The position numbers were made by a program, and so were the translations under genes. 64,000 nt of DNA from Manduca sexta (lineage: Eukaryota > Arthropoda > Insecta > Lepidoptera > Sphingidae), in NCBI RefSeq assembly GCF_014839805.1, contig NC_051124.1, positions 248,001 to 312,000 of the forward strand, read 5' to 3'. Of this stretch, positions 13,627-25,000 are shown piece by piece. The number at the start of each line of letters is the position of its first letter. Position 1 is the stretch's first letter. The notes under the pieces were generated by a model. The model searched no databases. It saw only the letters and a program-made list of their open reading frames with translations, and was not told the origin of the DNA.

Positions 13627-13845
13627 ATGGCCGGGCGAGGTAAAAAGGCAGGCGGGAAGAAAAAGGCGAATGGATATAAAATGCCAGCACCTATCCCCGT
13701 CGGGGAAGTGATTAACGATACTTTAATGAATAAGAAATGGAAAATAGGGCCTTCTATAGGAGTCGGAGGCTTCGGCGAGATATACTCGGCTTCAGCAGGC
13801 AGCCCTAGGAAGTCCGCTAACAACTATCCCTACGTGGTTAAAATC
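13627..13845 (+). CDS. VRK1: VRK1 exon 1 (start, Gly-rich loop)
   Basis: ATG at 13627, donor AAAATC|GTAAGT. 73 codons: a basic N-tail ([13 protein letters not shown]), [11 protein letters not shown], the nucleotide loop and the ATP-binding Lys. Phase 0 out. Confidence 0.93.
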
Positions 13846-16800
13846 GTAAGTCGTGATGTATTTTTATAGTATTTTAGTTAATAGATAACTTATACAGCCT
13901 TGTTTTGCTTTTACCTTGATCACACTTAGCCAAGGTAAGACAGATAAGATCTATATTGTGCATATTTTACACATTCGAACATAGAATAATTATTGTGTGT
14001 AAAAAAGTGATACATACTATTCCAAAAAGTCTAAAATACATTCTTGATGAGGCTTATAATAAATCTAAGAGCTGTTGGTGTTAATTGAAATTTAATTGCG
14101 TCATGGTACTAAATTGTAACATATATACTAACTATAAAAATACTGTGTACTCTTACCTAGTAGGAAGTGGAATCAGTCTCAGGAAATCCATCGTCCACTT
14201 TTTAAGTTATGATATTATATTTCAACTTCTGAGTTGAAAGGGCTTGGAGCCCTGACTTCATTCAGCGTTAATTAATTATGACAAAATAATGAGCTAAGGA
14301 GATGTTAAGCACCATTGATAAAGATGAAACGGTCCTCTCACATGAGCTGTTACATTTGATTCTAATAGGCATGGAAAGAACACTTCAAAGAATAGAAATT
14401 CCGTCTAGTCTCTACAAGGTCCATTTATTATACAATCCTGGAAGCAATTTGCATACTTAATGATTTCTTATGTTTACGCGAATGTTAGACATTGAAATTA
14501 AACTAATTTTCGGATTCTATCGCAGTATTAGTGTTTTATTTTCTGACTGAGTCGTCGTCCCCCCCCCCCCCCCGTGACCATGAAGACTGCAAAGTCTTCG
14601 AAACGTCGGGAGAAAATAAAACACTAATACCGCAATAGAATCCGAAAATTAGTTTAATTTCAATTTGCATACTGTTTAACATAATGTTGCACTCTAGCAA
14701 AGACTGCATTCCCAAAATACATCACACATGTTAACATGGTTTTTGGCACAACCATTGGTTATGCCAATTTTAAATATTATTAAAATTAGTCAAAAACAAC
14801 ACGGTTTTACTCACGTATACAAAAAGTAGTCGGAATCGCCGACCAGTTTCGACCTATTAAGTAGGTCATCCTCAGGGGCTAATTTAATATGTCTCGCGTA
14901 AGTTTTAATAATATTATTATTAAAATTGGCATAACCGCTTTTAATAATTTTTGTTCTTAAATATTTAATACTAGCCCTCTACTATCCCCCTGCTGGACAT
15001 GGCCCTCCTCTAGTTCTGAAAAGTTTTAGGCCTTAGTTTTACTTGGCTTGCTGTTGAGTTGTGTTGACAGAGTCCACATACCTTTAAATAACATAGAATT
15101 CTTAATCAAAGGTTGTGAGTGCCTGAAGCATTCACTCAAAAGTCCTGTGTGTTTGTATGAACTGGCCATTACGAGGATAACAAATGTAGGGTCAGGTTAA
15201 AAAAAAAGAATTCTTAGGTATGTTCAATGAAACTATGTTCTTCAACAGTTGCAAGAATTATGCTCTATGTTTGTACTGGAAGTACACTGACTGAAACCAA
15301 TCATAATTACAGACATTTAACTTCGACAAACCTAAACTGGGATGCTCACAATGTGGATGTAATTCAGACATAAAACTATTACTTTGCAGGAGCCGCATGA
15401 GAATGGGCCATTATTTGTAGAAAAACATTTCTACATCAAAAATGCTAATAAAGATGACAGTGAGTTTTTTTTCATTGATGTTTTGGATGAATATTGTTAA
15501 AGGTACAATTGTGAGACGTGCCGCATACGCCGCAGCCGCGCGCTACAATATCACATTGCTCGGATTAATTTTCATAAAAATTCATAGAAATCAGTAGTGC
15601 CATTTGCAGCTTACAGTGTGACTCTCGTCTCGAATTTGTACCTTAAAGAATTTTGATTTTAATGTTTTGATTTTTCATATGTTACATACTATTTAGTTTG
15701 AATTTACACAAATACAATATTTAATATGACCTTTCTATAATCTATATTCTATAATTCTATTATTATGTTTAATTTCTATAATCTATACTATAAAATGTAA
15801 CATACATAATAAATATACAGGAAATGACATGGCCTTATATTGGTAAGCTATATCATGTATTATACATAGGCATAGTAACATACAAATGTAAGCGGAAATG
15901 TCTAAATGCATAGGGAAACCCATTACAATGATAAAAACACACATAATACTTTTATCCCTGAAGGGGTAGACAGAGGTGCAACCAGAACACATACATTTGC
16001 CTTATGTGTTCCATATCTGGCACAAATTCCAAATTCCAAACTAATACCGAGTCGAAAAACCCAGTAAGTATCACTTTACCCAACCAGGGATTCGAACCCA
16101 CTATCTCAGAGCGGTGATCGTACTGCGCGCCCAATATAAATACGCCACCACGAACGGTTTATTATCATAGCAAATTCTGCTCTCCTCCCATATCATGCTT
16201 TTCAGACAATGGCAAACGTTTAAAAGTTCTATCTTAACTATCACCTGTTTAAACCATAGTGAATAATCAGAAAAAACTATCTAGTATAACAAACAGTCTG
16301 ATTTTTTTTACATTGGCCTATAATTTATGCATTTACTGTCTTGCATTAGACAGTATTGGTGACAAAATACCTAATCCCTACTTCCAAATGAGCCCTATAA
16401 CCTATAATGAAAGAATTTAATATTATATTACTATGGCTATTTAAACTAAAACTATCCATAACAACATTTTTTTACATAATTATTCCATTGACAGTTTCAA
16501 AATTCATGCAAAGTAAGAAACTATCGAGTCTGGGCATGCCCACGTACTTCGGTAACGGTTCGCACGATTTCCAAGGGGAGAAATACAGATATCTAGTGTT
16601 GGAGAGGTACGGGAAAGACGTGTGGACCTTGTTCAATGAGTGCAACAGATCGTTCCCTACAACCACTGTCTTCCAGTTGGGATTACAAATGGTGAGTTTG
16701 AAATTACCGCACCCTTAGAACTAAGGTGATTTAACTAAAAAAAAACGATTTGTGGGAAATGAATGAAAAAGATTTGCAAAAAGTATAGAAGGCAATGAAT

Positions 16801-19800
16801 TGGGCAGTCGTCACAAGTGAGAAACTGTTTCTATTCTATAATATTGTCTTTTTCTTGTCATAGGGTTATATATTTTAGATAATGCTTTGGAGGGTGAATT
16901 TTAAAAAATCTCAATATATATAAATTTTGGGTTAGGTCGCTTTAGTCCTAAAAGTGCGTTTGTTAATTTTTGTGTTGTTATACTATTGTAGCCAGTTTTA
17001 TAAATGTTCAATTCATTTAAAATACTTCGCATTGGAACACTGATAGGCGATTCGGTTTAAATTTTATCTGTTTGAAGCAGTAAAAAACACAATGAAAGAA
17101 AATTTGTATGATCCATTTAAAGTTTTGTATAAGGATTCAGGCAATACAATTTTAATTAATTTGTCAAGTGTAGCTACAAGGTACTACTTAATAACAAATT
17201 GAATTGCTTCGAAATTACTCATCGTGTTATTGAGTTTACGTTGAGGTAAAATAAGTCATATTTCTGTGAATAAGTAATTAATTATAAAATATAAAATAAA
17301 TAATCATTAATACATAATAATGTATTAATTTCCACCAATATGCGAAAAGTTAATACAAACAATCCTTGTAGTAAAGTAACATAAAAAATTGGCGCCCCAT
17401 CACACCTGAACAATTTCACTGATATTGAAATCAATATGCGTACCAATTAATTATTCAGGCTTGTGAATTGAAATACGCATAACAATACAACAGTTCAAAC
17501 ATAATGTTGTATCAGTATTAAATGGCGAACATCTTTATTTACCATCTACTGAAAGATCTCACCATTTAGACAAAAAAAAAATCAAACAGTTGTTATTATT
17601 AACATTTATTAATCAGGTTTTTTTTTCAAAAATATAAAAATAACCAGTTTTTTCAATTACAGCTTTTTTTAAATATATCGTGTCTCAAATATAAATTGAC
17701 GATTAAACAATACGGTTCAAATTCCAGTGATTATGTTCTATTTTTAAATATATTTACGATTTGTCGTTGCGATATTAATCGTACCGGTTTATCGTAACAC
17801 GCTTACTAGATTTACACACTACATATCCATGATTCCAGTTAGACGTACTCGAATACATACACAGCCGTGACTATGTCCACGCGGACATCAAAGGCGCGAA
17901 CATCCTAATGGGTCTGAAGAAAGGTACTGAGAACCAAGCATACCTGGTGGACTTCGGGCTAGCGTCCCGGGTGAACGACAAGGAGTTCAAACCAGACCCC
18001 AAGTGTGCGCACAACGGGACCATCGAGTACACCAGCCGGGATGCGCATTTGGGAGGTTTGTGACTTTAAAATGTATACAATTAACATATTATAGTCGTAT
18101 AGTTAATATATTTTGTTACATTTAAGATATTTTTTTTCTTGGTTCAGTTAAGTAACCACATTGGACCTGACGATAAATATAATATTCAAATGTGCCTTGT
18201 TGTTACTGGAAATATTTTGCCCTACCTTTCATATCTATACCAGTTGAATCCAGGAAGTGGCCCGTCGTAATGAAGGAAATTGCTTTTGAATACTGACATC
18301 CAATATTTCTTTCATTACTGCTACTACAATTTTACTTTATTATATTGTTAAATCATTGGCGCATAATTTTAAATTAGCAAAAATTAAAAATACCTTTATC
18401 TGCTGCTGTTACTGAAGACGTTAGAACAACAATAAAAAAGTACGATGTAATAAAATGATGCCTAAAAAAGTTTTTTTTTTTTTTGTAAAACCTAAATTCA
18501 TAATTCTGTTTTTCTAGCGGACATTTAGTATTCATTGATGAAAGTCAATATGTCGTGTAATCTACGTTCTATTTGTTACTTAATGTGTGTTTAAATTTAT
18601 GCACAATTTGTGAAAATTTTAACTCGTCATAGTTTTGGCATTTTATAAACAAATCTTCTGACTGCACATTTATAATGTCTTACTTCTTCTACATTTTATT
18701 TTTTGGTAATCAAAAACTATTTTAATTTTAATGGTCTTCAATCTAATTATAACATCGATGACTTTAATCTTAGTGCCAACCATGAGAGGTGATCTGGAAA
18801 TCCTGGGGTACAACATGCTGCAGTGGATCGTCGGGGAGCTACCGTGGGAGAAGTCACTGAAGGAACCGAAGACGGTTCAGAGCATGAAGGAGAACTTCAT
18901 GAAGAACCCCAAAGCAAATATTACCAAACAATACCCCGATGTACCCAGTGAGTAACACTTGAAATATCACCAATCTATATATATAAAAATTAATCCCTAT
19001 TTCCATTGGTCACGCCATCACGCGTGAACGCCTGGACCGATTCCACTATTTTTTTTTTTGTTATTGTCAGAAGGTTCTTATGAAAGAAAAATTTAAAAAA
19101 ATTGCGCGGAAATTTAGAAAATTTAAGAAAACTTAACGACAATATTAATTGTACATAACTGTCAGTGGTTTGAAATAACTGTCAGCGATCGACAGAATGC
19201 GCGCGTGCATACATAGTTAAGACAGGACAACGTCTGTCGGGACAACTAGTATTAAATAATTATTTTCCATTAGAAGATTATCTTAGTCTCAGGTTTCCAT
19301 GTAGATTGTTACACACGTACACACGCACGCCTTTTTTTTATCCCCGAATGGGCAGGCATAAACACCCATTTGTCACCGTGTGAATTTCGTCCGGCGATGT
19401 GATAGGGAGCAAGCTTATCGCGATATCGAGCAGAAATTCCAGACTTCGGATTGATACTGAGTAGAAAAATCAAATGCCACTGCCCCACTCGGGGATCTAA
19501 TCCGAGACTCCACACTGCAGCCGTACTGACATACAACTACGCTGCCGTAGTTTAGTAGTTATAAATTGATAAGCTTGTTCTAAGTTGTTTCCGTAAATGT
19601 TAGAATATGTCGATTTACTGGAATGAGAGCATTCAATGTTCCTCTCCGGTAAGATTGAAAGCAAAAGTTATGATAAAAAAAATGCCTTTACTCTCTAGTT
19701 GCCTGGCTGAGTTAACTTCGGGCAAAAAACGTAAATCTAATACTCTATTTTTTACAGAACATAATAAGTCATTAATATTTTCCGAAAATTCCAGATGCTT

Positions 19801-20468
19801 TAATCCAATTGTTTGAATACATCAACACATTAAAACCAAAAGATATACCAGACTATACGAAATGTCGAGAAATTTTCGAAAGTTATCTCAAAAGCGAGGG
19901 CAAGACGCGTCAGAGTAAAATAGAATTTATAAATAGTAAAAATACGAAACCAGTTAAGAATACAGACAAAGAACTCGAACCAAAGAATTCTCTAAAGAAA
20001 GTAGTTGTTAGGAGACGTGGCAGACTAGCTAAAGCACAGAGCCCTGAGAGCGACAATTGTGAGAATGAACAGCCTGCCGACATAGCAGAAACAGTCAAAA
20101 CAAAGAAACGAAAGTCAACAGAACCGCATGTAAATGTTACTATTAAAAAGACTAAAATGCCCCCTAAAGCAACACCACCGGTTAAGAAAAACCACAAGAA
20201 TACAGCGACACAGACGTCTGTAGAGAAACCCAAGCGGCGGGTGTCTTTTGATCTTCCCGAGAAAGATAAGGACTCAAGTCAAGAAGTTAACTCCAGTGTG
20301 GACATATTCGACGATTCGCAAGAGATTGAAGAGAAGAAAGTCAAGAGGAGGAGACGACTTTTGAACACGAAGATAGTGACAGTTAATCGTGTTGTTAGAA
20401 AGAAGACAACTGCAAGGAATAAAACTTCAGATACGCCGGCGACTGCCAACGGCAGATCGCCTAAGTAG
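13627..20468 (+). CDS. VRK1: VRK1-type serine/threonine kinase (ballchen / NHK-1)
   Basis: Nuclear kinase of the vaccinia-related kinase group in the CK1 superfamily. Animal relatives phosphorylate barrier-to-autointegration factor and histones, and act in chromatin organisation and germline nuclei. Six exons (13627-13845, 15390-15459, 16495-16691, 17839-18055, 18774-18947, 19795-20468) join in phase to 516 codons. Visible motifs: Gly loop GVGGFG (about 45-50), Lys72 in YVVKI, catalytic HADIK (Asp178, Lys180, Asn183), DFG 200-202, the VRK signature [14 protein letters not shown] and RGDLEILGY, then ELPWE. The C-terminal third is low complexity, rich in Lys/Arg with several nuclear-localisation-like clusters, as in VRK1/ballchen. 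The start is the ATG at 13627 opening a basic N-terminus; an upstream in-frame TTG is not needed. AATAAA lies only about 40 nt after the TAG stop. All key kinase residues are present, so it should be active. Confidence 0.95.
14459..14663. mobile_element. Palindromic MITE copy B (best preserved)
   Basis: Long terminal inverted repeats: the left arm with TTAAACTAATTTTCGGATTC and TATCGCAGTATTAGTGTTTT is mirrored by AAAACACTAATACCGCAATA and GAATCCGAAAATTAGTTTAA. The centre has a 15-base C run (14559-14573), then CGTGACCATGAAGACTGC and CTTCGAAACGTCGGGAG. No coding capacity. Confidence 0.85.
14737..14955. repeat. Inverted-repeat element in VRK1 intron 1
   Basis: Ends carry GGTTATGCCAATTTTAA and its mirror TTAAAATTGGCATAACC. 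The middle has GTCGGAATCGCCGACCAGTT, GACCTATTAAGTAGGTC and ATCCTCAGGGGCT. Looks like a MITE with about 20-bp inverted ends. Confidence 0.65.
15390..15459 (+). CDS. VRK1: VRK1 exon 2
   Basis: Acceptor ACTTTGCAG, donor GATGACA|GTGAGT; 70 nt. Encodes [19 protein letters not shown], which follows the beta-3 Lys as in VRK1. Confidence 0.9.
15460..16494 (+). other. VRK1 intron 2
   Basis: GTGAGT...TTGACAG. Carries a minus-strand SINE at about 15950-16140; otherwise AT-rich. Confidence 0.85.
15950..16140 (-). repeat. tRNA-derived SINE
   Basis: Minus strand reads TGGGCGCGCAGTACGATC ... GTGGGTTCGAATCCCTGG (A-box region and B box of a tRNA-like head), then a body with ACTGGGTTTTTCGACTCGG and a tail CTTCAGGGATAAAAG. 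Related to elements at 19330-19550 and 45813-46020. Confidence 0.7.
16495..16691 (+). CDS. VRK1: VRK1 exon 3
   Basis: Acceptor ATTGACAG, donor AAATG|GTGAGT. Encodes [17 protein letters not shown], the [14 protein letters not shown] strand/hinge region and VFQLGLQM, matching the VRK kinase N-lobe to C-lobe transition. Confidence 0.92.
16692..17838 (+). other. VRK1 intron 3
   Basis: GTGAGT...ATTCCAG. Very AT-rich; nothing else recognised. Confidence 0.8.
17839..18055 (+). CDS. VRK1: VRK1 exon 4 (catalytic and activation loops)
   Basis: Acceptor GATTCCAG, donor GGGAG|GTTTGT. Contains [21 protein letters not shown] and [14 protein letters not shown], the diagnostic VRK catalytic segment. Confidence 0.95.
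18056..18773 (+). other. VRK1 intron 4
   Basis: GTTTGT...ATCTTAG. AT-rich with T runs; no repeat family recognised. Confidence 0.8.
18774..18947 (+). CDS. VRK1: VRK1 exon 5
   Basis: Acceptor AATCTTAG, donor GTACCCA|GTGAGT. Encodes [17 protein letters not shown] and GELPWEKSL, the VRK C-lobe core. Confidence 0.93.
18974..19249 (+). mobile_element. Short non-autonomous Helitron (copy 1)
   Basis: Starts TCTATATATATAAAAATTAA after an A and ends AACTAG before a T, the Helitron rule (TC...CTAG between A and T). The subterminal GACAGAATGCGCGC and ACAACGTCTGTCGGGAC blocks recur near 41450-41498 and 45310-45372. No Rep/Hel coding sequence. Confidence 0.75.
19325..19552 (-). repeat. tRNA-derived SINE
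   Basis: Minus strand: GTAGTTGTATGTCAGTACGG head, TCTCGGATTAGATCCCC as degenerate B box, then body with CTCAGTATCAATCCGAAG. Same family as 15950 and 45813. Confidence 0.65.
19795..20468 (+). CDS. VRK1: VRK1 exon 6 (C-lobe end and basic tail)
   Basis: Acceptor AAATTCCAG; in phase with exon 5. Finishes the kinase fold ([25 protein letters not shown]), then about 180 residues of Lys/Arg/Ser/Thr-rich disordered tail with basic runs ([19 protein letters not shown]). TAG at 20466-20468. Confidence 0.92.
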
Positions 20469-20507
20469 ACACGTCTTTCAAACTTTTTAATGTTTTTCGT
20501 ATCATCG

Positions 20508-20513
20508 AATAAA
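20508..20513 (+). terminator. VRK1 poly(A) signal
   Basis: Canonical AATAAA 40 nt after the VRK1 stop, predicting a very short 3' UTR. Confidence 0.6.
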
Positions 20514-21784
20514 TTATACATTATTTAATTCTTTTCTGAAATCTATTATAAATCTAAGCTAGTGAAATTTGGAATTCAAAATTGGTATAAATATATGGAC
20601 TATTGAATTAACATCTTCATTGTCTACCAACTCTTTCTGGAATGGAAAGTGAGATCAATCATATAAGCACGCATTCATACGATGATACGAAACAAACAGT
20701 ATTTGTAGGTGTTTTGTAAACTCGAACTAAAGGACAATTTTCTAGGGTAGTTGTTTTTACTTTGTACAAAATCTAGGTGTAGAGGAATTTCCAACAGTTT
20801 CTGTCTCATGTACCTTAACCGGTGCCATTTATGTTAAGTTCCGTGCACAAACTATTTATACAGGGTGTTCCAAAAGGTTGCATTTTTGAATCAAGTCTTA
20901 TAATAGTGAAGCAGTTTTTTTCAAAATACATAGGTTGAGAGTTTACTTGTTTTTTTATTTCATATAGTATGTTGCAGAAATCTGGTCAAAACTTACTTTT
21001 GGGACACCATTTGCTTTTGTTTTTACATGTCTCATACTGAATCGATTTCAGTATGAGAAATTGGTTTTCTTTGCGAAGATATGAATTGTTTAAATTAAAG
21101 CTTTATAATCCACCGACTCAGTGCCAATTAACTCTCCACCAATTTAAGCAATGGTATTTTTAGTTCTTTAGCCGGTTCAAATCGTGAGCTGGGTTTATGT
21201 AGGAGCTGAAAACCAAAAATAGTAATAAGTGATTAGTGACTAGGGTTGCCACCCGTACATACTTTATAAAAGAGTATTGCACGTTGTTTCGGGAATTGTA
21301 TTCTATATTCGATAAGAATAATAAAGTATTTTTGCGTACTTTGATGGTTAAATGACAGCAAGTATTAAAAAAAACCTGTTTATATATATTTTTTATTGTT
21401 TGCATTATTCGTCGGCATTCACAGAGAGCGAGAGTTTAAATTTTGTGTTGAAAAATACCAAATGGCGAGATTAAAGAATCATTGAATACGATATTTTATT
21501 TGTCTAAACTAAAGAAAAAAGTGTTTATAAGAAAAATTATAAAATATAATTAATTTGTAGGAACTTTATTTTAATACCATGTATTTTTTTCTATCTATAA
21601 TTTAAAAATGTACATTTGCTGAAAAAAGGTGGCAACCGTAATTGTGACCCAGACGTTACAATGAAACCATTTAAATTGTCTTCAAAATATGGGTTTTACA
21701 AATTTCTTTCTATAGGTATCTATTGAAAACTACGAAAGACTTCAAACAACTCAATTTGACACAAATATTTGTTTCAGTCAAATT

Positions 21785-22002
21785 ATGGTAAGGTCAGGGT
21801 GCCCTATTCCGTCTACGTGGGCCTATCCGTCTTTTTGCAATTACTGGTGTACTAAACGAAAGATAGTTTTGCTAACCGTATAGGTAAATAGGGGATTTTT
21901 TTACTCTCACCTATACGGCTATCGAAGCTGTCTTTCGAATAGAAAGTCCGTATTGGCTAAGACGGATTTGTCCTTATAGACGAAATAGGACCCCTACCAT
22001 AT
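21785..22002. mobile_element. MITE with about 45-bp imperfect inverted ends
   Basis: Left end ATGGTAAGGTCAGGGTGCCC with CTATCCGTCTT; right end AAGACGGATTTGTCC with AATAGGACCCCTACCAT mirrors it. The inner region is also palindromic (ACCGTATAGGT / ACCTATACGG). Non-coding. Confidence 0.7.
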
Positions 22003-25000
22003 CTTAAATCTAGATATAACCACAGTATCAGCACTATTAACCAGCTCACGATTAGCTCCAATACCATAGTTATTAATATAATACTTGTTATATAAGTACC
22101 TACTACCTTTTAATACAGTTATATTTAGAAATAATTATTCCTTAGCGTATTACTTAATATATAAAATATATTTCAAGATTTGGCCGCACACAACCTTGTA
22201 AGGGAAACGAAATACCGCTGTAAATGGTCGACTGGACTCGCCAATTAGAATCATGTTGAATTAATTCGCCTTCTATATATATGAAACTCCAGTTAACGAA
22301 CGTGTCGAAGTGTATGACCACACAGAATATTAGCGATTTGCTTCGGCACGCCTTGACTGCTCTGGTCGACGCCAGCCTTAATAATTCAGTTATATCTGTC
22401 ACCAAAGCTGTTTTTCAGTTGCTAGATGTAAAACGATTATCTAAACCAGCTATACTCAACCTGCAGCCCGCCGAGATTCCAATTAGACCACCAGGCTTTA
22501 AAAAAACTTAAATTTATTGAAACTTTACCCAAGACCACTTGAACTATATAACTATATACTGTATGTTATAATAATAAAATTATTCAGTAATTGTGCATAC
22601 TATATCGACGGATAAAAAGCTAATTGATCTAAGCAACATTTCTTTTCGAAAAATTTTAACTTGGTTAAAAGTACATAGCAAAAATTCTGATTTTAAATAT
22701 ATGTGAAACAGTGTCGCAAAAAAATGTTGCTTAAGTCTCTCACTCGTCGATATATTTAAATATAAATTTAATTAGGTTCTTAGATATTGAAGTAGGTATA
22801 TACATTTATGTTGTGGCCTAGGACACCACAACTCTGAAAACCACACTAATAAAAAAAGGTTAAGCAAGGCTGTATTAGGCCTCAAATTGCGCAGTTCCTT
22901 CGTGAGACCTCGCAGGGGGAGTGTGACCATAGCTTTAGAATCGGTAATCCATAAAAACCGATAAGTATTGTGCATTTTTTTTTTAAGAAATATGTCAGGC
23001 CAGGCGTAATTACTTAAGATACGAGATTGGTATGTAAAAGCAAGAATAAACAATCAAGAAGACGTAAATATTTCATGGTTAGCAACATACGTGGTCGTTT
23101 GTGAACAGTAGGGCTTTGCTTACTATCGAGCCATAATATAAGAAAACCCCCTGAAGAACCAATAGCTGGTTCGCAAGATTTGGAACACAGTCTGTGTTAC
23201 ACAACTATTGAATGCTATGATAAAAAAAGTCCTTTACGACTGCTGCAATTAATGAATGAAATTGATAAATCATGTCTTGCATTTGAGAATGTGGTAATTA
23301 TTGTTTAATATTTTTATAGCATAATAATGATTTTAATCGATTACCACAAATATTTATAGATGTAATTATGTTAAACCATAATGAATGCATTTGATTTCGT
23401 AGCTTAAACGGGGCGTCCGATTTCGGGAGAAAAATTCCTAAGAATTATTATATTCAATGATTTATCGTGAATGGAAAAGTGAATTTGTTAAAAAAATTGA
23501 AAGTTAAAGGCGATATTAATAATGTAACATACCATATATTGTAATGTTTATTTCAGTATTTCGGACACCCTGTGTACGAACAAATACATTCCCTTGTATT
23601 GAATTGTTTGCAATTGTTTCGCTGCGACTGTTGACAGCGCGTTGTTAGCAGACGGTGTGTTTGTCTTAAGTTAACCATTGATTGAAATAAACAATTTTTC
23701 CTCATCTATGCTTATTTATTTGACATCACCAGATAACCTTGTTTTTTTTTATTGTTCAGACTATAGTTTAGAAAACAAAAGGGTAAATGAAAGCAATAAT
23801 TGCGCAAATCCAAAGCTTTTATTTCCATTCTTTTATTTACAATATAATATGAAAGTAAACAAAATGTAACGTACCAAATTTATTTAATTTAGAGAAGGTG
23901 TCGCCGCCGGCGGGCGCGGCGCCCCTTACAAAAGCTACATTACACTATAGCGCAGTGACGTCATAACGTACCGTGTGATATGGCGGCGCGCGTCTCACGA
24001 GCGCCTTGCATCCAACCGACACGAGCCGCTGGGCGCTGTACGTTGTACGCGGACGAGACGAGCGACGTGACGAGCCACGCGCACACGACGACACGTCCTG
24101 CACCGCGCTCGTCACGAGACGTTAGATGTCGAGTCTGCCCAGCATTCGCTGGCTACGATGTCCTCCAGCCGGAGCGGTGCTCGCGGCAAGAATAGACAAA
24201 GCGGTGGTACCTACCCAGGCGGTCTCACTAAACCTGCCACCTAGTAAACTTCACTCCAATTATCTAATGGCAGTAACAGCGGCCAAGCTAACGTCGACTA
24301 AAACACATGAACGGTAGTAGCACCATTTGTAAAAAAATATTCTCTTTATATTTCACGTATCAAACACAACAGAATTTCTTTCACATTTGCTATTACGGTG
24401 GTGCCGCGTCGCAAGCCCTGGCAGCATAGCGTGCCGTCTCCCTCGGCGCGGGGTCGGTCGGACCTCGCGTGTGCCACACGTGTGGGCTGACCGAGCCGCG
24501 CGCCTCTCCCTCTGTGTCCTACGCGTTACGTTACATTAACTTACATTTATAACCTTATAAAAATCGCTATTTATGCCGTTACAGGAACATTTCATTTTAT
24601 GCAATAAATCTGTTAAACTTGCAATGGGACTAGTATAGATTTCTTAACTCCGTACGTCTTGTCATGACGCCGCGGTCGCGCGGAGTTTCGGTAATTTTTG
24701 TTTGTATATTCACTAAGTTATAAATACAGTAAAATAAGGCCGCATTCACACTAGCTTTCGATGTAGTGCAGTAATCTCACCAATGTAAATGAAGCCGAAA
24801 ATAGCTTTTACAACGTGCTCGCGGTACGTAGAGCATGCTTACATTGTAAACCACCGTTTGTGACATTGCACTGTGTACAATCATTTATCTACATGTATCA
24901 ACGTCTATTTGTTTATAAAACATTTTTCTTTAAGCTGCAGTCATACTACAGACTCCGTCGAATAATCTAATACAATTTGTTTCTAATTATAAATATTAGT

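Larger units (their letters stand above)
13846..15389 (+). other. VRK1 intron 1
   Basis: GTAAGT...TTTGCAG. Holds a nearly complete palindromic MITE (14459-14663) and a second repeat (about 14737-14955). Confidence 0.85.
18948..19794 (+). other. VRK1 intron 5, two transposon insertions
   Basis: GTGAGT...AATTCCAG. About 60% is mobile DNA: a short Helitron (18974-19249) and a SINE (about 19325-19552). Confidence 0.8.

Noticed and set aside
19607..19816. Open frame just before VRK1 exon 6
   Set aside because: Intronic; ends at the exon 6 boundary and does not match VRK sequence.
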